NCBI GenBank assembly: GCA_040007895.1
Contig: JBDTUE010000001.1
Coordinates: 18,842 to 82,841, forward strand
DNA length: 64,000 nt
Direction: 5' to 3'
From: JADJLQ01 sp040007895
Lineage (GTDB): Bacteria; Bacteroidota; Bacteroidia; Chitinophagales; Saprospiraceae
The position numbers were made by a program, and so were the translations under genes. The notes below the pieces were generated by a model, which was given only the letters and a program-made list of their open reading frames with translations, was not told where the DNA came from and did not search any database. Shown here in pieces: positions 27,160 through 35,736 of this stretch. How positions within the stretch are numbered: position 1 is the stretch's first letter; each line of letters starts with the position of its first letter.

Positions 27160-27850
27160 TCGTAAATGCCCGTGAAAGAATTTTCTCTAGCACGGATGAT
27201 TCAGAATTAGTGCCATTGTAAATCAGAATGTTCCCGATTCCCTGGGAAAATTTAATCTCCGGAGAGAAAATAAAGTAAGGGAAAAAAAACTGCATGCCTG
27301 CTCCAATCTCCGCTGCAAAATCATTAGGTGATAATTTGATTAAGGAACTAAATTTTTTGGTTCTGGATTTATTGGAAATATCATAGGAGTATTTAAGTCC
27401 ACCTACAATAAAGACTTTCATGTCTTTATAAGGCAATGAAGTAAAACGAACATGCAGGGGTAATTCTAAAAAAGTAGATTCAATCCTGCGGTCTACTTCC
27501 GATACCCGGTCATTATACCTGATATTCCTGTTTGCAAAAGAAAAAGTAGGGACAAATCTGAAATCAAAATGATCTCCGAATTTTACATTGGTGATGATAC
27601 CGACGGAAAATCCGGGATTTTTAATGGATTCAGTAACCAACAAGCTATCCTGTTTGATAAAATAATTGGAGCGGTATAATTTATAGGTAGACTGATTGTA
27701 ACTTAATGCAAGTCCGAAATAGTAATTTTTTCCTGCAAATTGCCTGAAGTTATTACCTGCATATTTATCCTGACTTTGACCGATACTCCAGCTACACCAT
27801 GAAGTGAGGAGAACGAATAAAATTACTTTTCTGCCAAATAAGCTGTACAT
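27137..27850 (-). CDS. porT: PorT-like outer-membrane beta-barrel protein
   Basis: A 237-residue protein with a signal peptide (hydrophobic residues 8-22, cleavage likely around SIGQ) and a series of alternating beta strands ending in an aromatic-rich strand FTITLNFEG, as in eight-stranded barrels. PorT/SprT is needed for type IX secretion and gliding in Bacteroidota, and the gene commonly sits directly after ubiE, as here (28-bp overlap). The call rests on size, barrel pattern and this synteny; other type IX genes are not in the window. The 3' end overlaps the convergent AcpH-like gene by 23 bp. Confidence 0.75.
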   Translation of the reverse strand: MYSLFGRKVILFVLLTSWCSWSIGQSQDKYAGNNFRQFAGKNYYFGLALSYNQSTYKLYRSNYFIKQDSLLVTESIKNPGFSVGIITNVKFGDHFDFRFVPTFSFANRNIRYNDRVSEVDRRIESTFLELPLHVRFTSLPYKDMKVFIVGGLKYSYDISNKSRTKKFSSLIKLSPNDFAAEIGAGMQFFFPYFIFSPEIKFSQGIGNILIYNGTNSESSVLEKILSRAFTITLNFEG

Positions 27851-28530
27851 ATTCCTAAACTGAGGGGGTGAAGTTTTTTAAATGTAAATCCGGCTTCTTC
27901 CAATTTACCTGCAAATACCATACCGGCCGGAAAAGCTTGCATAGATTCATGCAAATAATGATATGCTTTAAAATCCATAGAAAAAACTTTTCCGATCACA
28001 GGCAATATATAACGGGAATAGACAAAGAATAATTGCTTCGCAGGGAATTTCTCCACTTTACTGAATTCAAGTACCATCAATGGTGATCCTGGTTGTAACA
28101 CCCGAAATATTTCTTTAAGTCCCGTTTCTAGGTTTTCAAAATTACGGACGCCAAAAGCTACTGTGGCTCCATCAAAACTATTATCCGGGAATGGTAACGC
28201 TTCGGAATCAGCAGTTATAAATTCAATATGCTCTGTTTTCCTTTTCTTTTTTGCAATCTCCAGCATTTGACTTGAAATATCTACACCAGTAATTTTTAAA
28301 GGTTTGATTATCTGATGAGCCATGAATGCAAAATCACCGGTCCCTGTTGCAACATCCAATAATTGGTTCACCTGATAAGGGAGGATCATTTTCAATGCTT
28401 TTTTCCTCCATCCAATATCAATCCCCAATGATAAAAACCGGTTTAAAAAATCATAGGTCGGGGCAATGCTATCAAACATTTCCTTAACCTGTTGTTTTTT
28501 GGAGAGGTTATTTGAATAGGGTTTTATCAT
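27823..28530 (-). CDS. ubiE: Demethylmenaquinone methyltransferase
   Basis: A class I SAM methyltransferase of 235 residues that performs the last methylation of menaquinone. LDVATGTGDFAFMA is motif I, and VKEMFDSIAPTYDFLNRFLS and FGVRNFENLETGLKEIFRVL are the two UbiE signatures. I use the ATG at 28530; a TTG at 28554 would extend it by eight residues but overlaps a TACTTTTG -7 element (28552-28559), which argues against it. It is followed by porT with a 28-bp overlap. It would act on the product of the futalosine route encoded elsewhere in the window. Confidence 0.94.
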   Translation of the reverse strand: MIKPYSNNLSKKQQVKEMFDSIAPTYDFLNRFLSLGIDIGWRKKALKMILPYQVNQLLDVATGTGDFAFMAHQIIKPLKITGVDISSQMLEIAKKKRKTEHIEFITADSEALPFPDNSFDGATVAFGVRNFENLETGLKEIFRVLQPGSPLMVLEFSKVEKFPAKQLFFVYSRYILPVIGKVFSMDFKAYHYLHESMQAFPAGMVFAGKLEEAGFTFKKLHPLSLGICTAYLAEK

Positions 28531-28551
28531 ACTAAAAGGGCTTTCGGAATT

Positions 28552-28559
28552 CAAAAGTA
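28552..28559 (-). promoter_or_regulatory. Bacteroidota -7 element for ubiE-porT
   Basis: TACTTTTG on the minus strand, 21 bp upstream of the ATG at 28530. It helps decide that start. Confidence 0.55.
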
Positions 28560-28701
28560 CTGCTACTAATCTCCTGCCAGAAATTAAGGTATTTCAATCA
28601 GGGTCAAAATTGCACTAATGATAGGTTAAATTATTGCAAATCAGGTTAATATAAATAGTCATTTCTTTTTAAATTATTACCTGAATGTGCAGTATTCTTA
28701 T

Positions 28702-28709
28702 TAATTTTG
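28702..28709 (+). promoter_or_regulatory. Bacteroidota -7 element for gyrA
   Basis: TAATTTTG, 20 bp upstream of the ATG at 28730. It lies inside the longer open frame that begins at 28685 and therefore favours the shorter start. Confidence 0.55.
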
Positions 28710-28729
28710 CCTTCCTTTCAGAAAAGCAC

Positions 28730-31264
28730 ATGGCAACAGACAAAATCATACAGGTAAACATTGAAGACCAAATGAAAACGGCCTATATCGATTATTCGAT
28801 GTCCGTCATCATTTCAAGAGCTCTACCAGATGTCAGAGATGGTTTAAAACCGGTGCAACGACGAGTATTATACGGCATGTCAGATTTGGGTTTAGATTAT
28901 AATAAGCCATTTAAAAAAACAGCGCGTATAGTCGGTGAAGTATTAGGAAAGTATCATCCACATGGTGATTCATCGGTGTACGAAGCCATGGTGCGAATGG
29001 GTCAACCCTGGTCTTTGAGGTATCCATTGGTAGACAAACAAGGCAATTATGGGAGTATAGATGGTGATGGCCCGGCGGCTATGCGGTATACTGAAGGTAG
29101 GCTTACCAGGTTGAGCTCAGAAATGTTGGAAGACCTGGACAAAGACACGGTAGACTTCAGACCCAATTTTGACGATTCGTTGAATGAACCGACGGTAATG
29201 CCATCCACGGTGCCTAACTTATTATTGAATGGTGCTTCGGGAATTGCAGTAGGTATGGCTACCAATATGCCTCCACATAATATCACTGAAGTGGTAGATG
29301 GCATTATGGCACAGCTTGATAATCCGGAGATTACCATTGCTGAGTTGATGCAGTTTATTAAGGGACCAGATTTTCCTACCGGTGCGATTATATATGGAAC
29401 TGAAGGAATAAAAGATGCCTATGAAACCGGCAGAGGTAGAGTCGTGCTTAGAGGAAAAACAGAAGTGGAAACGGTCCATGGTCACGAAGCCATCATAATT
29501 ACAGAGATTCCATATCAATTGACCAAGTCGGCCCTAATCGCAAAAATCAATGAATTAAGACAAGATGAAAAAATAGAAGGCATTTATGATGTGCGCGACG
29601 AATCCGCCCGGGATGAACTTAAAATGCGATTGGTAGTTACTTTAAAAAAGGACGCAATTGCTCAAATTGTCTTAAACCAATTATATAAGTATACTCCACT
29701 TCAGAGTTCATTTGGAGTAAATAATATTGTTCTGGTTAATGGCAGACCTAAGTTGCTCAACATAAAGCAAATTATTGCAGAGTTTATCAAATTCAGACTG
29801 GAAGTCATCGTCAGACGGACCAATTACCTGCTTAGGAAAGCCCAGGAAAGATCGCATTTACTTGAAGGATTGCTTATTGCCATTGACCACTTAGATGAGG
29901 TGATTAAATTGATCCGGGAATCCGCTAATCCGGAGATAGCTAAAGATGCGTTGATAGCTCGTTTTACATTTAGTGAAATCCAGGCAAAAGGAATTCTGGC
30001 TCTGACCTTAAGACAATTGACAGGTCTTGAACGCGCCAAGCTCAAAGATGAATACGACGAACTGCAAAAAATGATCCAGCGATACAATGAGATCCTGGGT
30101 GATGTAAATGTGCAGAAAGGAATAATCAAAGATGAATTGCGAGTACTTGTTGAAAGGTATGGGGATGAACGAAGGACAGCGATTACTGTCAATGAAAGTG
30201 AGATTAATATCGAAGATATCATACCCAATGAAGAAGTAGTAATTACTATCTCACACCTGGGATATGTAAAAAGAACAAAAGTAACAGAGTATCGATCTCA
30301 GGGCCGCGGAGGCCGTGGTTCCAAAGGAAGTCATACCCGTGAAGAAGATTTTGTAGAGCATATGTTTACTGCGACTACACATGCTTATTTATTATTGTTT
30401 ACTACCCTGGGTAAATGTTATTGGTTGAGGACTTATGAGATCCCGGAAGCAACCAAGACAGGTACAGGCAGAGCAATTCAGAATATAATTTCTCTTCCTC
30501 CTGATGATAAAGTAAGAGCATACATTTCGATAAAAGATCTTGGTGACCTGGAGTTTAGTAACAATCATTTTATAATGTTTTGTACTAAAAAGGGTGTTAT
30601 CAAAAAGACTTTGCTTGAAGAATTCTCCCGACCGAGAAACTCGGGTATTAATGCAATCAGCATAAACCAGGGAGATCAATTATTAGAAGCCAGACTCACC
30701 AATGGAGTTAATGAAATTCTTATAGCCAATAAACAAGGCCGTGCCATTCGTTTTAATGAATCTAAAGTTAGAGCTATGGGTCGAAATGCTGCGGGAGTGT
30801 CTGGAATGGATCTGGATGAAGAAAATGATGAAGTAGTGGGAATGATTTGTGTGGATCCCGAAGACAAACAAGTGACTATCCTGGCTGTATCAGAACTAGG
30901 TAGTGGTAAAAGATCATTATTGGAAGATTATAGGGTTACCAACAGAGGTGGCAAAGGGGTAAAGACCATCAATATAACTGACAAAACAGGTACCCTTGTT
31001 TCCATTAAGTCAGTGACTGACCAGGAGGATCTAATGATCACCACGATGCAGGGGATCATCATAAGGATGGATGTTGCAGATCTCAGAGTTATGGGTAGAG
31101 CAACACAAGGTGTACGACTGATCAGGTTAGATGATACTGATGAAATAGCTGATGTAACCGTTATCGCAAAAGATCCTGATGTGCTAATAAAAGAATCAGA
31201 TGGATCGGAAGGTATTGCTGAGACTCCTGATGTGGAAGGGACATCGCCAATCATTCCTGAATAA
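28730..31264 (+). CDS. gyrA: DNA gyrase subunit A
   Basis: Type IIA topoisomerase subunit of 844 residues. The catalytic tyrosine is Tyr120 in AAMRYTEGRLT. The quinolone-resistance region HPHGDSSVYEAMVRMGQPW has Ser at the E. coli Ser83 position and Glu at the Asp87 position. The C-terminal beta-pinwheel carries the GyrA box in the form QGRGGRGSKG, which separates it from ParC. The start at ATG 28730 gives MATDKIIQVNIEDQMK, matching the family N-terminus; an in-frame ATG at 28685 would include the promoter. The acidic tail (about 30 residues) is typical. gyrB is not nearby. Confidence 0.97.
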   Translation: MATDKIIQVNIEDQMKTAYIDYSMSVIISRALPDVRDGLKPVQRRVLYGMSDLGLDYNKPFKKTARIVGEVLGKYHPHGDSSVYEAMVRMGQPWSLRYPLVDKQGNYGSIDGDGPAAMRYTEGRLTRLSSEMLEDLDKDTVDFRPNFDDSLNEPTVMPSTVPNLLLNGASGIAVGMATNMPPHNITEVVDGIMAQLDNPEITIAELMQFIKGPDFPTGAIIYGTEGIKDAYETGRGRVVLRGKTEVETVHGHEAIIITEIPYQLTKSALIAKINELRQDEKIEGIYDVRDESARDELKMRLVVTLKKDAIAQIVLNQLYKYTPLQSSFGVNNIVLVNGRPKLLNIKQIIAEFIKFRLEVIVRRTNYLLRKAQERSHLLEGLLIAIDHLDEVIKLIRESANPEIAKDALIARFTFSEIQAKGILALTLRQLTGLERAKLKDEYDELQKMIQRYNEILGDVNVQKGIIKDELRVLVERYGDERRTAITVNESEINIEDIIPNEEVVITISHLGYVKRTKVTEYRSQGRGGRGSKGSHTREEDFVEHMFTATTHAYLLLFTTLGKCYWLRTYEIPEATKTGTGRAIQNIISLPPDDKVRAYISIKDLGDLEFSNNHFIMFCTKKGVIKKTLLEEFSRPRNSGINAISINQGDQLLEARLTNGVNEILIANKQGRAIRFNESKVRAMGRNAAGVSGMDLDEENDEVVGMICVDPEDKQVTILAVSELGSGKRSLLEDYRVTNRGGKGVKTINITDKTGTLVSIKSVTDQEDLMITTMQGIIIRMDVADLRVMGRATQGVRLIRLDDTDEIADVTVIAKDPDVLIKESDGSEGIAETPDVEGTSPIIPE

Positions 31265-31359
31265 TTTAATCTTAACACTATTTTTTTAAGTTTTAACTTT
31301 TTATCAACTTTACATGGTGGGACATCCCGTCTAATACATTAACAATCAAAAACTGTAAA

Positions 31360-32721
31360 ATGAAAAAACTCTTCTTATTGACTTTATTGGCTGTGATAAA
31401 TATCACATTTGGTTATGCGCAGGAAGATGCTGAAAAACTGGTTAAAAAAGCAGTGAAAGCCTTTAATGCATTTAATCTGGAACCCAATACAAAAGGAGCT
31501 TCTTTGGATGAAGCCAAAACAATCATAGATCAGGCCTTCCAGTCCGAAGCTATGAACTCTAATGTTGCCGCACTAATTGCTAAAGGGAAAATCTATGGTG
31601 GTTTTTCCACCAGAGATCAGACCCAAAAAATCCTTAATCCAACGTACAAAAGCACGATCACATTTCCTGCTTCATTTATTGCTTACGAAGCATTGAGCAA
31701 AGCATTGAGCATGAATCTAAAGAAATATGAAAAGGATGATGCACTTAAAGGTCTTCAGGGATTGACCGGTGATATCAACAATATGGGAAATGATCTGTAC
31801 AACCAAGGCAAATATGAAGAAGCCTACAATCATTTTGCAGCCTGCCTGAATATACATGAGTTAATGAAAGCAAATGCACTGCCCAGCGTACTTGAAAAAC
31901 CAGAAGACTATAATAACCAAATATTTATTATAGCTGCGGCAGCAATGAAAGCGAAAAAATTTACTGAAGCAAAAGCTTTTAACGATAAGCTGTTAGCGGC
32001 AAATTATCCGGATGGTGGTATTTATGAAAATCAATACGACCTGTTGATGAATGCAGGAGATATGAAAGGAGCTGAAGCAATACTCGAAGATGGTCTCAAC
32101 AAAATGCCTGATGACGTAGGTCTTATGTTTAAACAGATAAATCACTATATCAAACAAGGCCGCCTTGAATCCTTAGTTGATAAACTGAAAAAAGCTATCG
32201 ATAAAGAACCAGGCAACGTATCCCTCTACACCACGTTGGGAAATGTTTATGATAATCTATATCAAAGAGATAGTATGAGCCTGGGTAAAGACAGCAAAGG
32301 CAATTACAGTGTCATGGCGTCTATCGAATCTAATCCTAATTACAAAAATGCTGAGAATTACTTCATGTTGGCAACTACTAAGGACGCTAAAAATTCAGAT
32401 GCACATTATGGCCTTGGTGCTTTCTATTACAATGTAGCTGCTAAAATGACTAATATATTGAATAAACTGGCTGATGATTATTCAAAAGAAGGTACTAAAA
32501 AGTATGATGCTATAAAAACAGAAGTGTTTGCTTTATTTGAAAAAAGCCTTCCTTCTTTCCGCTTGTCCGAGGCCCTTAATCCGAATGACAGGAACTGTTT
32601 AATAGCCTTAAAGGAAATTCATGCAAGGAAAAATGAATTTGACATCTCCAATGAATATAAGAAGAGATTGGAAGTGATCGAGGCAGGTGGAAAAAATGAA
32701 ACCAGCTATAATAAAAATTAA
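31360..32721 (+). CDS. Secreted or periplasmic TPR-repeat protein
   Basis: A 453-residue protein with a signal peptide (hydrophobic residues 4-17, cleavage after YAQ) followed by helical repeats. TPR-like units are visible at MGNDLYNQGKYEEAYNHFAACL, at the segment AMKAKKFTEAKAFNDKLL, and around YTTLGNVYDN and AHYGLGAFYYN. No enzyme domain is seen, so it probably acts as an envelope scaffold. It follows gyrA by 95 bp with no clear -7 box. A strong terminator follows. Confidence 0.85.
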   Translation: MKKLFLLTLLAVINITFGYAQEDAEKLVKKAVKAFNAFNLEPNTKGASLDEAKTIIDQAFQSEAMNSNVAALIAKGKIYGGFSTRDQTQKILNPTYKSTITFPASFIAYEALSKALSMNLKKYEKDDALKGLQGLTGDINNMGNDLYNQGKYEEAYNHFAACLNIHELMKANALPSVLEKPEDYNNQIFIIAAAAMKAKKFTEAKAFNDKLLAANYPDGGIYENQYDLLMNAGDMKGAEAILEDGLNKMPDDVGLMFKQINHYIKQGRLESLVDKLKKAIDKEPGNVSLYTTLGNVYDNLYQRDSMSLGKDSKGNYSVMASIESNPNYKNAENYFMLATTKDAKNSDAHYGLGAFYYNVAAKMTNILNKLADDYSKEGTKKYDAIKTEVFALFEKSLPSFRLSEALNPNDRNCLIALKEIHARKNEFDISNEYKKRLEVIEAGGKNETSYNKN

Positions 32722-32749
32722 CAGGTCGCTTACCTAAAATATTTAATCT

Positions 32750-32783
32750 AAAGAGTGTGGTGAAATACTGCACTCTTTTTTTT
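32750..32783 (+). terminator. Rho-independent terminator after the TPR gene
   Basis: AAAGAGTG pairs with CACTCTTT over a 13-base loop and runs into eight or more T. It lies about 30 bp after the stop. Confidence 0.85.
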
Positions 32784-32953
32784 GTTTTATGGCGGCAGCA
32801 TAACTTTTTTTTCTCGATCGGGAGGGTAGGAATCTTCCTCTTTTAGGTTCTATTCAATCAAAAAAATTATTCAGATAGGCTGCTTCAAACTAAAAGTAAA
32901 TTTATTTGTTTGAGACTTCGGTGCGACGAGTTTTTAAATGTATGTAATTGGAT

Positions 32954-32961
32954 TAATTTTG
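32954..32961 (+). promoter_or_regulatory. Bacteroidota -7 element for mqnE-mqnA
   Basis: TAATTTTG, 18 bp upstream of the mqnE ATG, in the 258-bp gap that otherwise holds only the preceding terminator. Confidence 0.55.
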
Positions 32962-32979
32962 CAGTAAACAGAAAAAAGA

Positions 32980-34158
32980 ATGTTGGATTCAGCCATTGAC
33001 TTATTGATTAGAAATAGCACGGAAGAATCACTCTGGGATAAAGTACAATCCAGTATGAGACTGACCGATGAAGACGCTTTGTATTTGTATGAACAAGCTG
33101 ATCTTGGATTTACTGCGGCCCTGGCGGATTGGAAACGTGAACAAAAACACGGAAACAAAATTTATTTCAATAAAAACATTCACATTGAGCCTACTAATGT
33201 ATGTATTTATACCTGCAAGTTTTGTTCTTATTCCAGGCTGATCAAAGAACGAAGTGAAGGTTGGGAATATACCAAAGATGATATGCTCAGAATACTGGCA
33301 GAGCATGTTCATAAAGGAATTACTGAAGTGCATATTGTCGGTGGAGTATTACCTCAGTATGATTTAAAATTTTATGTTGATTTATTTCAATCTATAAAAC
33401 TTCTTTATCCTTATTTACATATCAAATCACTTACACCGGTTGAATTGTATTATATCATTAAGAAAGGAAAAGTAACTACGAAAGAAGGCTTATCCATGCT
33501 TAAAAATGCAGGTCTGGATTCTTTGCCGGGAGGGGGAGCAGAAATATTTGATGAAGAAGTACGTGAAATTATTTGCGCTGATAAGTGTGGGACTGATGAC
33601 TGGCTCAATATTCACAAGGAATGGCATGCCCTGGGTGGAAGATCAAACGCTACGATGCTCTATGCTCATATCGAAAAATACCATCACCGCATAGATCATA
33701 TGCGAAGACTTCGTGAACTGCAGGATGAAACAGGAGGATTTCAAACATTTATTCCTTTAAAATTCAGGAATAAGGATAATGAAATGTCTTATATCCGGGA
33801 GGGAACATCGCTGGAGGATATGAAAAATTATGCGGTGAGCCGACTGTACCTGGACAATTTTGATCACATTAAAAGTTACTGGCCCATGCTGGGAAGGGAT
33901 ATGGCTCAATTATCCTTAGCCTACGGTGTGGATGATCTGGATGGTACTATCGATGATTCTACTAAAATATATTCAATGGCAGGTTCAGAAGAGCAGAATC
34001 CGGCTATGACTACTGAAGATTTAGTGGAACTTATTCAAAAAGTTGGCAAAACTCCGGTAGAGCGTGATACCCTGTATAATATTATTCATCAATATACTGA
34101 ACCATTAAAGACCAGCAGAATCAAAACCTATTTTTCATTACCAGTGATTAATAATTGA
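32980..34158 (+). CDS. mqnE: Aminofutalosine synthase (radical SAM)
   Basis: A 392-residue radical SAM enzyme that joins 3-[(1-carboxyvinyl)oxy]benzoate with SAM to form aminofutalosine. The cluster motif is C75-IYT-C79-KF-C82. DSLPGGGAEIFDEEVRE, KEWHALGGRSNATMLYAHIE and RELQDETGGFQTFIPL are MqnE signatures; the paralogue MqnC lacks this exact pattern. Length fits. Its TGA stop overlaps the ATG of mqnA by one base, so the two are coupled. A -7 box lies 18 bp upstream. Confidence 0.95.
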   Translation: MLDSAIDLLIRNSTEESLWDKVQSSMRLTDEDALYLYEQADLGFTAALADWKREQKHGNKIYFNKNIHIEPTNVCIYTCKFCSYSRLIKERSEGWEYTKDDMLRILAEHVHKGITEVHIVGGVLPQYDLKFYVDLFQSIKLLYPYLHIKSLTPVELYYIIKKGKVTTKEGLSMLKNAGLDSLPGGGAEIFDEEVREIICADKCGTDDWLNIHKEWHALGGRSNATMLYAHIEKYHHRIDHMRRLRELQDETGGFQTFIPLKFRNKDNEMSYIREGTSLEDMKNYAVSRLYLDNFDHIKSYWPMLGRDMAQLSLAYGVDDLDGTIDDSTKIYSMAGSEEQNPAMTTEDLVELIQKVGKTPVERDTLYNIIHQYTEPLKTSRIKTYFSLPVINN

Positions 34159-34949
34159 TGAGCCAGATGATTAAAGTGGCGATTGTCAACTATCTCAATA
34201 CGACGCCTTTCATATATGGCCTTAAACATGGCCCGCTGAATGAAAAAATTCAACTCATCGAATGTATTCCAGCAGAGTGTGCATCATTATATCAAAGCGG
34301 GATGGTAGATCTATCTTTAGTTCCGGTGGGAGCTATGAATCAGGATCTTGATCACCGGATCAGTGATTTTGGTATTGCCAGTGATGGTCCTGTGGCAAGT
34401 GTCTGTATCCTTTCAGAAGTCCCCCTTGATAAGATCACGTCAGTATATCTTGACTATCAGTCCAGGACTTCTATTTTACTGGCAAGATTATTATTCAACA
34501 AATTCTGGAAATTAAATCCGGTTTTTTTGAATGCTGAGGCGGGATATGAAACAGATATTAAAGGTAATAAAGCCGGAGTAGTAATTGGTGATCGTGCTCT
34601 TGCCCTTAAATCCAGGTATGCCTACGTTTTTGATCTAGGCCAGGCATGGAAAGAATACACCGCTTTGCCTTTTGTGTATGCAGTTTGGCTGCAAACCACA
34701 ATTCTTTCTTCGGAATTCATTGAGCTTTTTAATCAGTCACTCGCATTTGGCGTGAATAGTATTTCAGCTATTCTAAAAGATCATACCCCAACTCAGCAAG
34801 AAATGCTGTCAAAGTATTTCAGTGAAAATATCCGTTATCTATTAACACCTGACTACGATCAGGGGCTTGATCGATTTTTATCTGAATCCCGGATTTATAC
34901 TAAGCAAATGAATGCTGAACCGGAAAGAGCTAATAAGGAATCAGTTTAA
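34158..34949 (+). CDS. mqnA: Chorismate dehydratase
   Basis: A 263-residue periplasmic-binding-protein-like enzyme (MqnA/MqnD superfamily) that dehydrates chorismate to 3-[(1-carboxyvinyl)oxy]benzoate, the substrate of MqnE. The N-terminal KVAIVNYLNTTPFIYGL and MVDLSLVPVGAM, and the later YVFDLGQAWKEYTALPFVYA, are typical of MqnA. The ATG at 34158 overlaps the mqnE stop (TGATG); an in-frame TTG one codon earlier is less likely. mqnB, mqnC and mqnD are not in the window. Confidence 0.94.
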   Translation: MSQMIKVAIVNYLNTTPFIYGLKHGPLNEKIQLIECIPAECASLYQSGMVDLSLVPVGAMNQDLDHRISDFGIASDGPVASVCILSEVPLDKITSVYLDYQSRTSILLARLLFNKFWKLNPVFLNAEAGYETDIKGNKAGVVIGDRALALKSRYAYVFDLGQAWKEYTALPFVYAVWLQTTILSSEFIELFNQSLAFGVNSISAILKDHTPTQQEMLSKYFSENIRYLLTPDYDQGLDRFLSESRIYTKQMNAEPERANKESV

Positions 34950-35000
34950 ATTATTTCCTATTTTCCAACAGTCTTAGCATTCCTTATTTTTTTTGACCGA

Positions 35001-35654
35001 TTAATAATTTTTTCGATCAAATCTCCATCCAAGTCTGGCACTAAGAAACAACCCGGTATATAAATCAATATTATCCGATCCCGTACTGGTAAAAATTTTA
35101 CTCCAGTCGAGTGATTGCGAAAATTGGTAATTCATAGAAGGAGACAGTGTAAGCAAATCGGATATCCCAAGGTCTATCCCCAATCCCAGTCTGCCAAAGT
35201 ATACATTTTGCGAAGTAGTGACAGCGACTGCGCTATTGGAAAGTGTACTATGGGCTAAGCCAGGAGTAAGATTTACAAAAAATCCTTTTTTGAAGAATTG
35301 CCCTTGTTTGGAAAAAGTAGGGCACATACAATCATTATTAAAATCAAATGGATAAAACTGGAACACAGGAGCTAACTCAATGACTGTCCAGTTTAGTTTC
35401 CCCACTTTTTCATTGTTGATGGAGACACTTTCGTGTGCATATAAAGCATGAATAGCAGGTAAAAATTCAAGCCTGTACTTTTTCAACCTAAACCAATAAT
35501 CAATGCCTGCTCCGACGAGCGTAGGAAAAAGTTTGGTGTTACTGGTAGCTTCCGCAATGCGGTTCTTAGGCCATGCATTAACTACTTTAACTCCAACCTG
35601 AGCAGTTGATGGGAACCAGGATAAAATTAAAAATAAACAAAAGTATTTGTACAT
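35001..35654 (-). CDS. Outer-membrane beta-barrel protein, unknown role
   Basis: A 217-residue protein with a signal peptide (hydrophobic residues 5-16, cleavage near STAQ) and alternating amphipathic strands, ending in LSARLGWRFDRKNY. The pattern fits a porin-like eight- to ten-stranded barrel common in Bacteroidota. I use the ATG at 35654; a TTG at 35663 is in frame but unlikely. It is convergent with mqnA. Its start region is only about 80 bp from the divergent rimO start. No specific family is recognised. Confidence 0.7.
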   Translation of the reverse strand: MYKYFCLFLILSWFPSTAQVGVKVVNAWPKNRIAEATSNTKLFPTLVGAGIDYWFRLKKYRLEFLPAIHALYAHESVSINNEKVGKLNWTVIELAPVFQFYPFDFNNDCMCPTFSKQGQFFKKGFFVNLTPGLAHSTLSNSAVAVTTSQNVYFGRLGLGIDLGISDLLTLSPSMNYQFSQSLDWSKIFTSTGSDNIDLYTGLFLSARLGWRFDRKNY

Positions 35655-35708
35655 AAGTGTCAATGATTTAACGCCAAAAAAAGATCCTGAATTGCATAGC
35701 TTAAGCCT

Positions 35709-35716
35709 TACTTTTG
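35709..35716 (+). promoter_or_regulatory. Bacteroidota -7 element for rimO
   Basis: TACTTTTG, 20 bp upstream of the GTG at 35737. It lies inside the longer open frame beginning at 35647. Confidence 0.5.
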
Positions 35717-35736
35717 CACTAAATTATTACAAGATA

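Noticed and set aside
29824..30228. 134-residue open frame antisense to gyrA
   Set aside because: Ser/Leu-rich shadow of the GyrA coiled-coil codons; no start context or homologous pattern.
32980..34158. MqnC (cyclic dehypoxanthine futalosine synthase) instead of MqnE
   Set aside because: The PGGGAEIF and RELQDETGGFQ segments and the pairing with mqnA favour MqnE.
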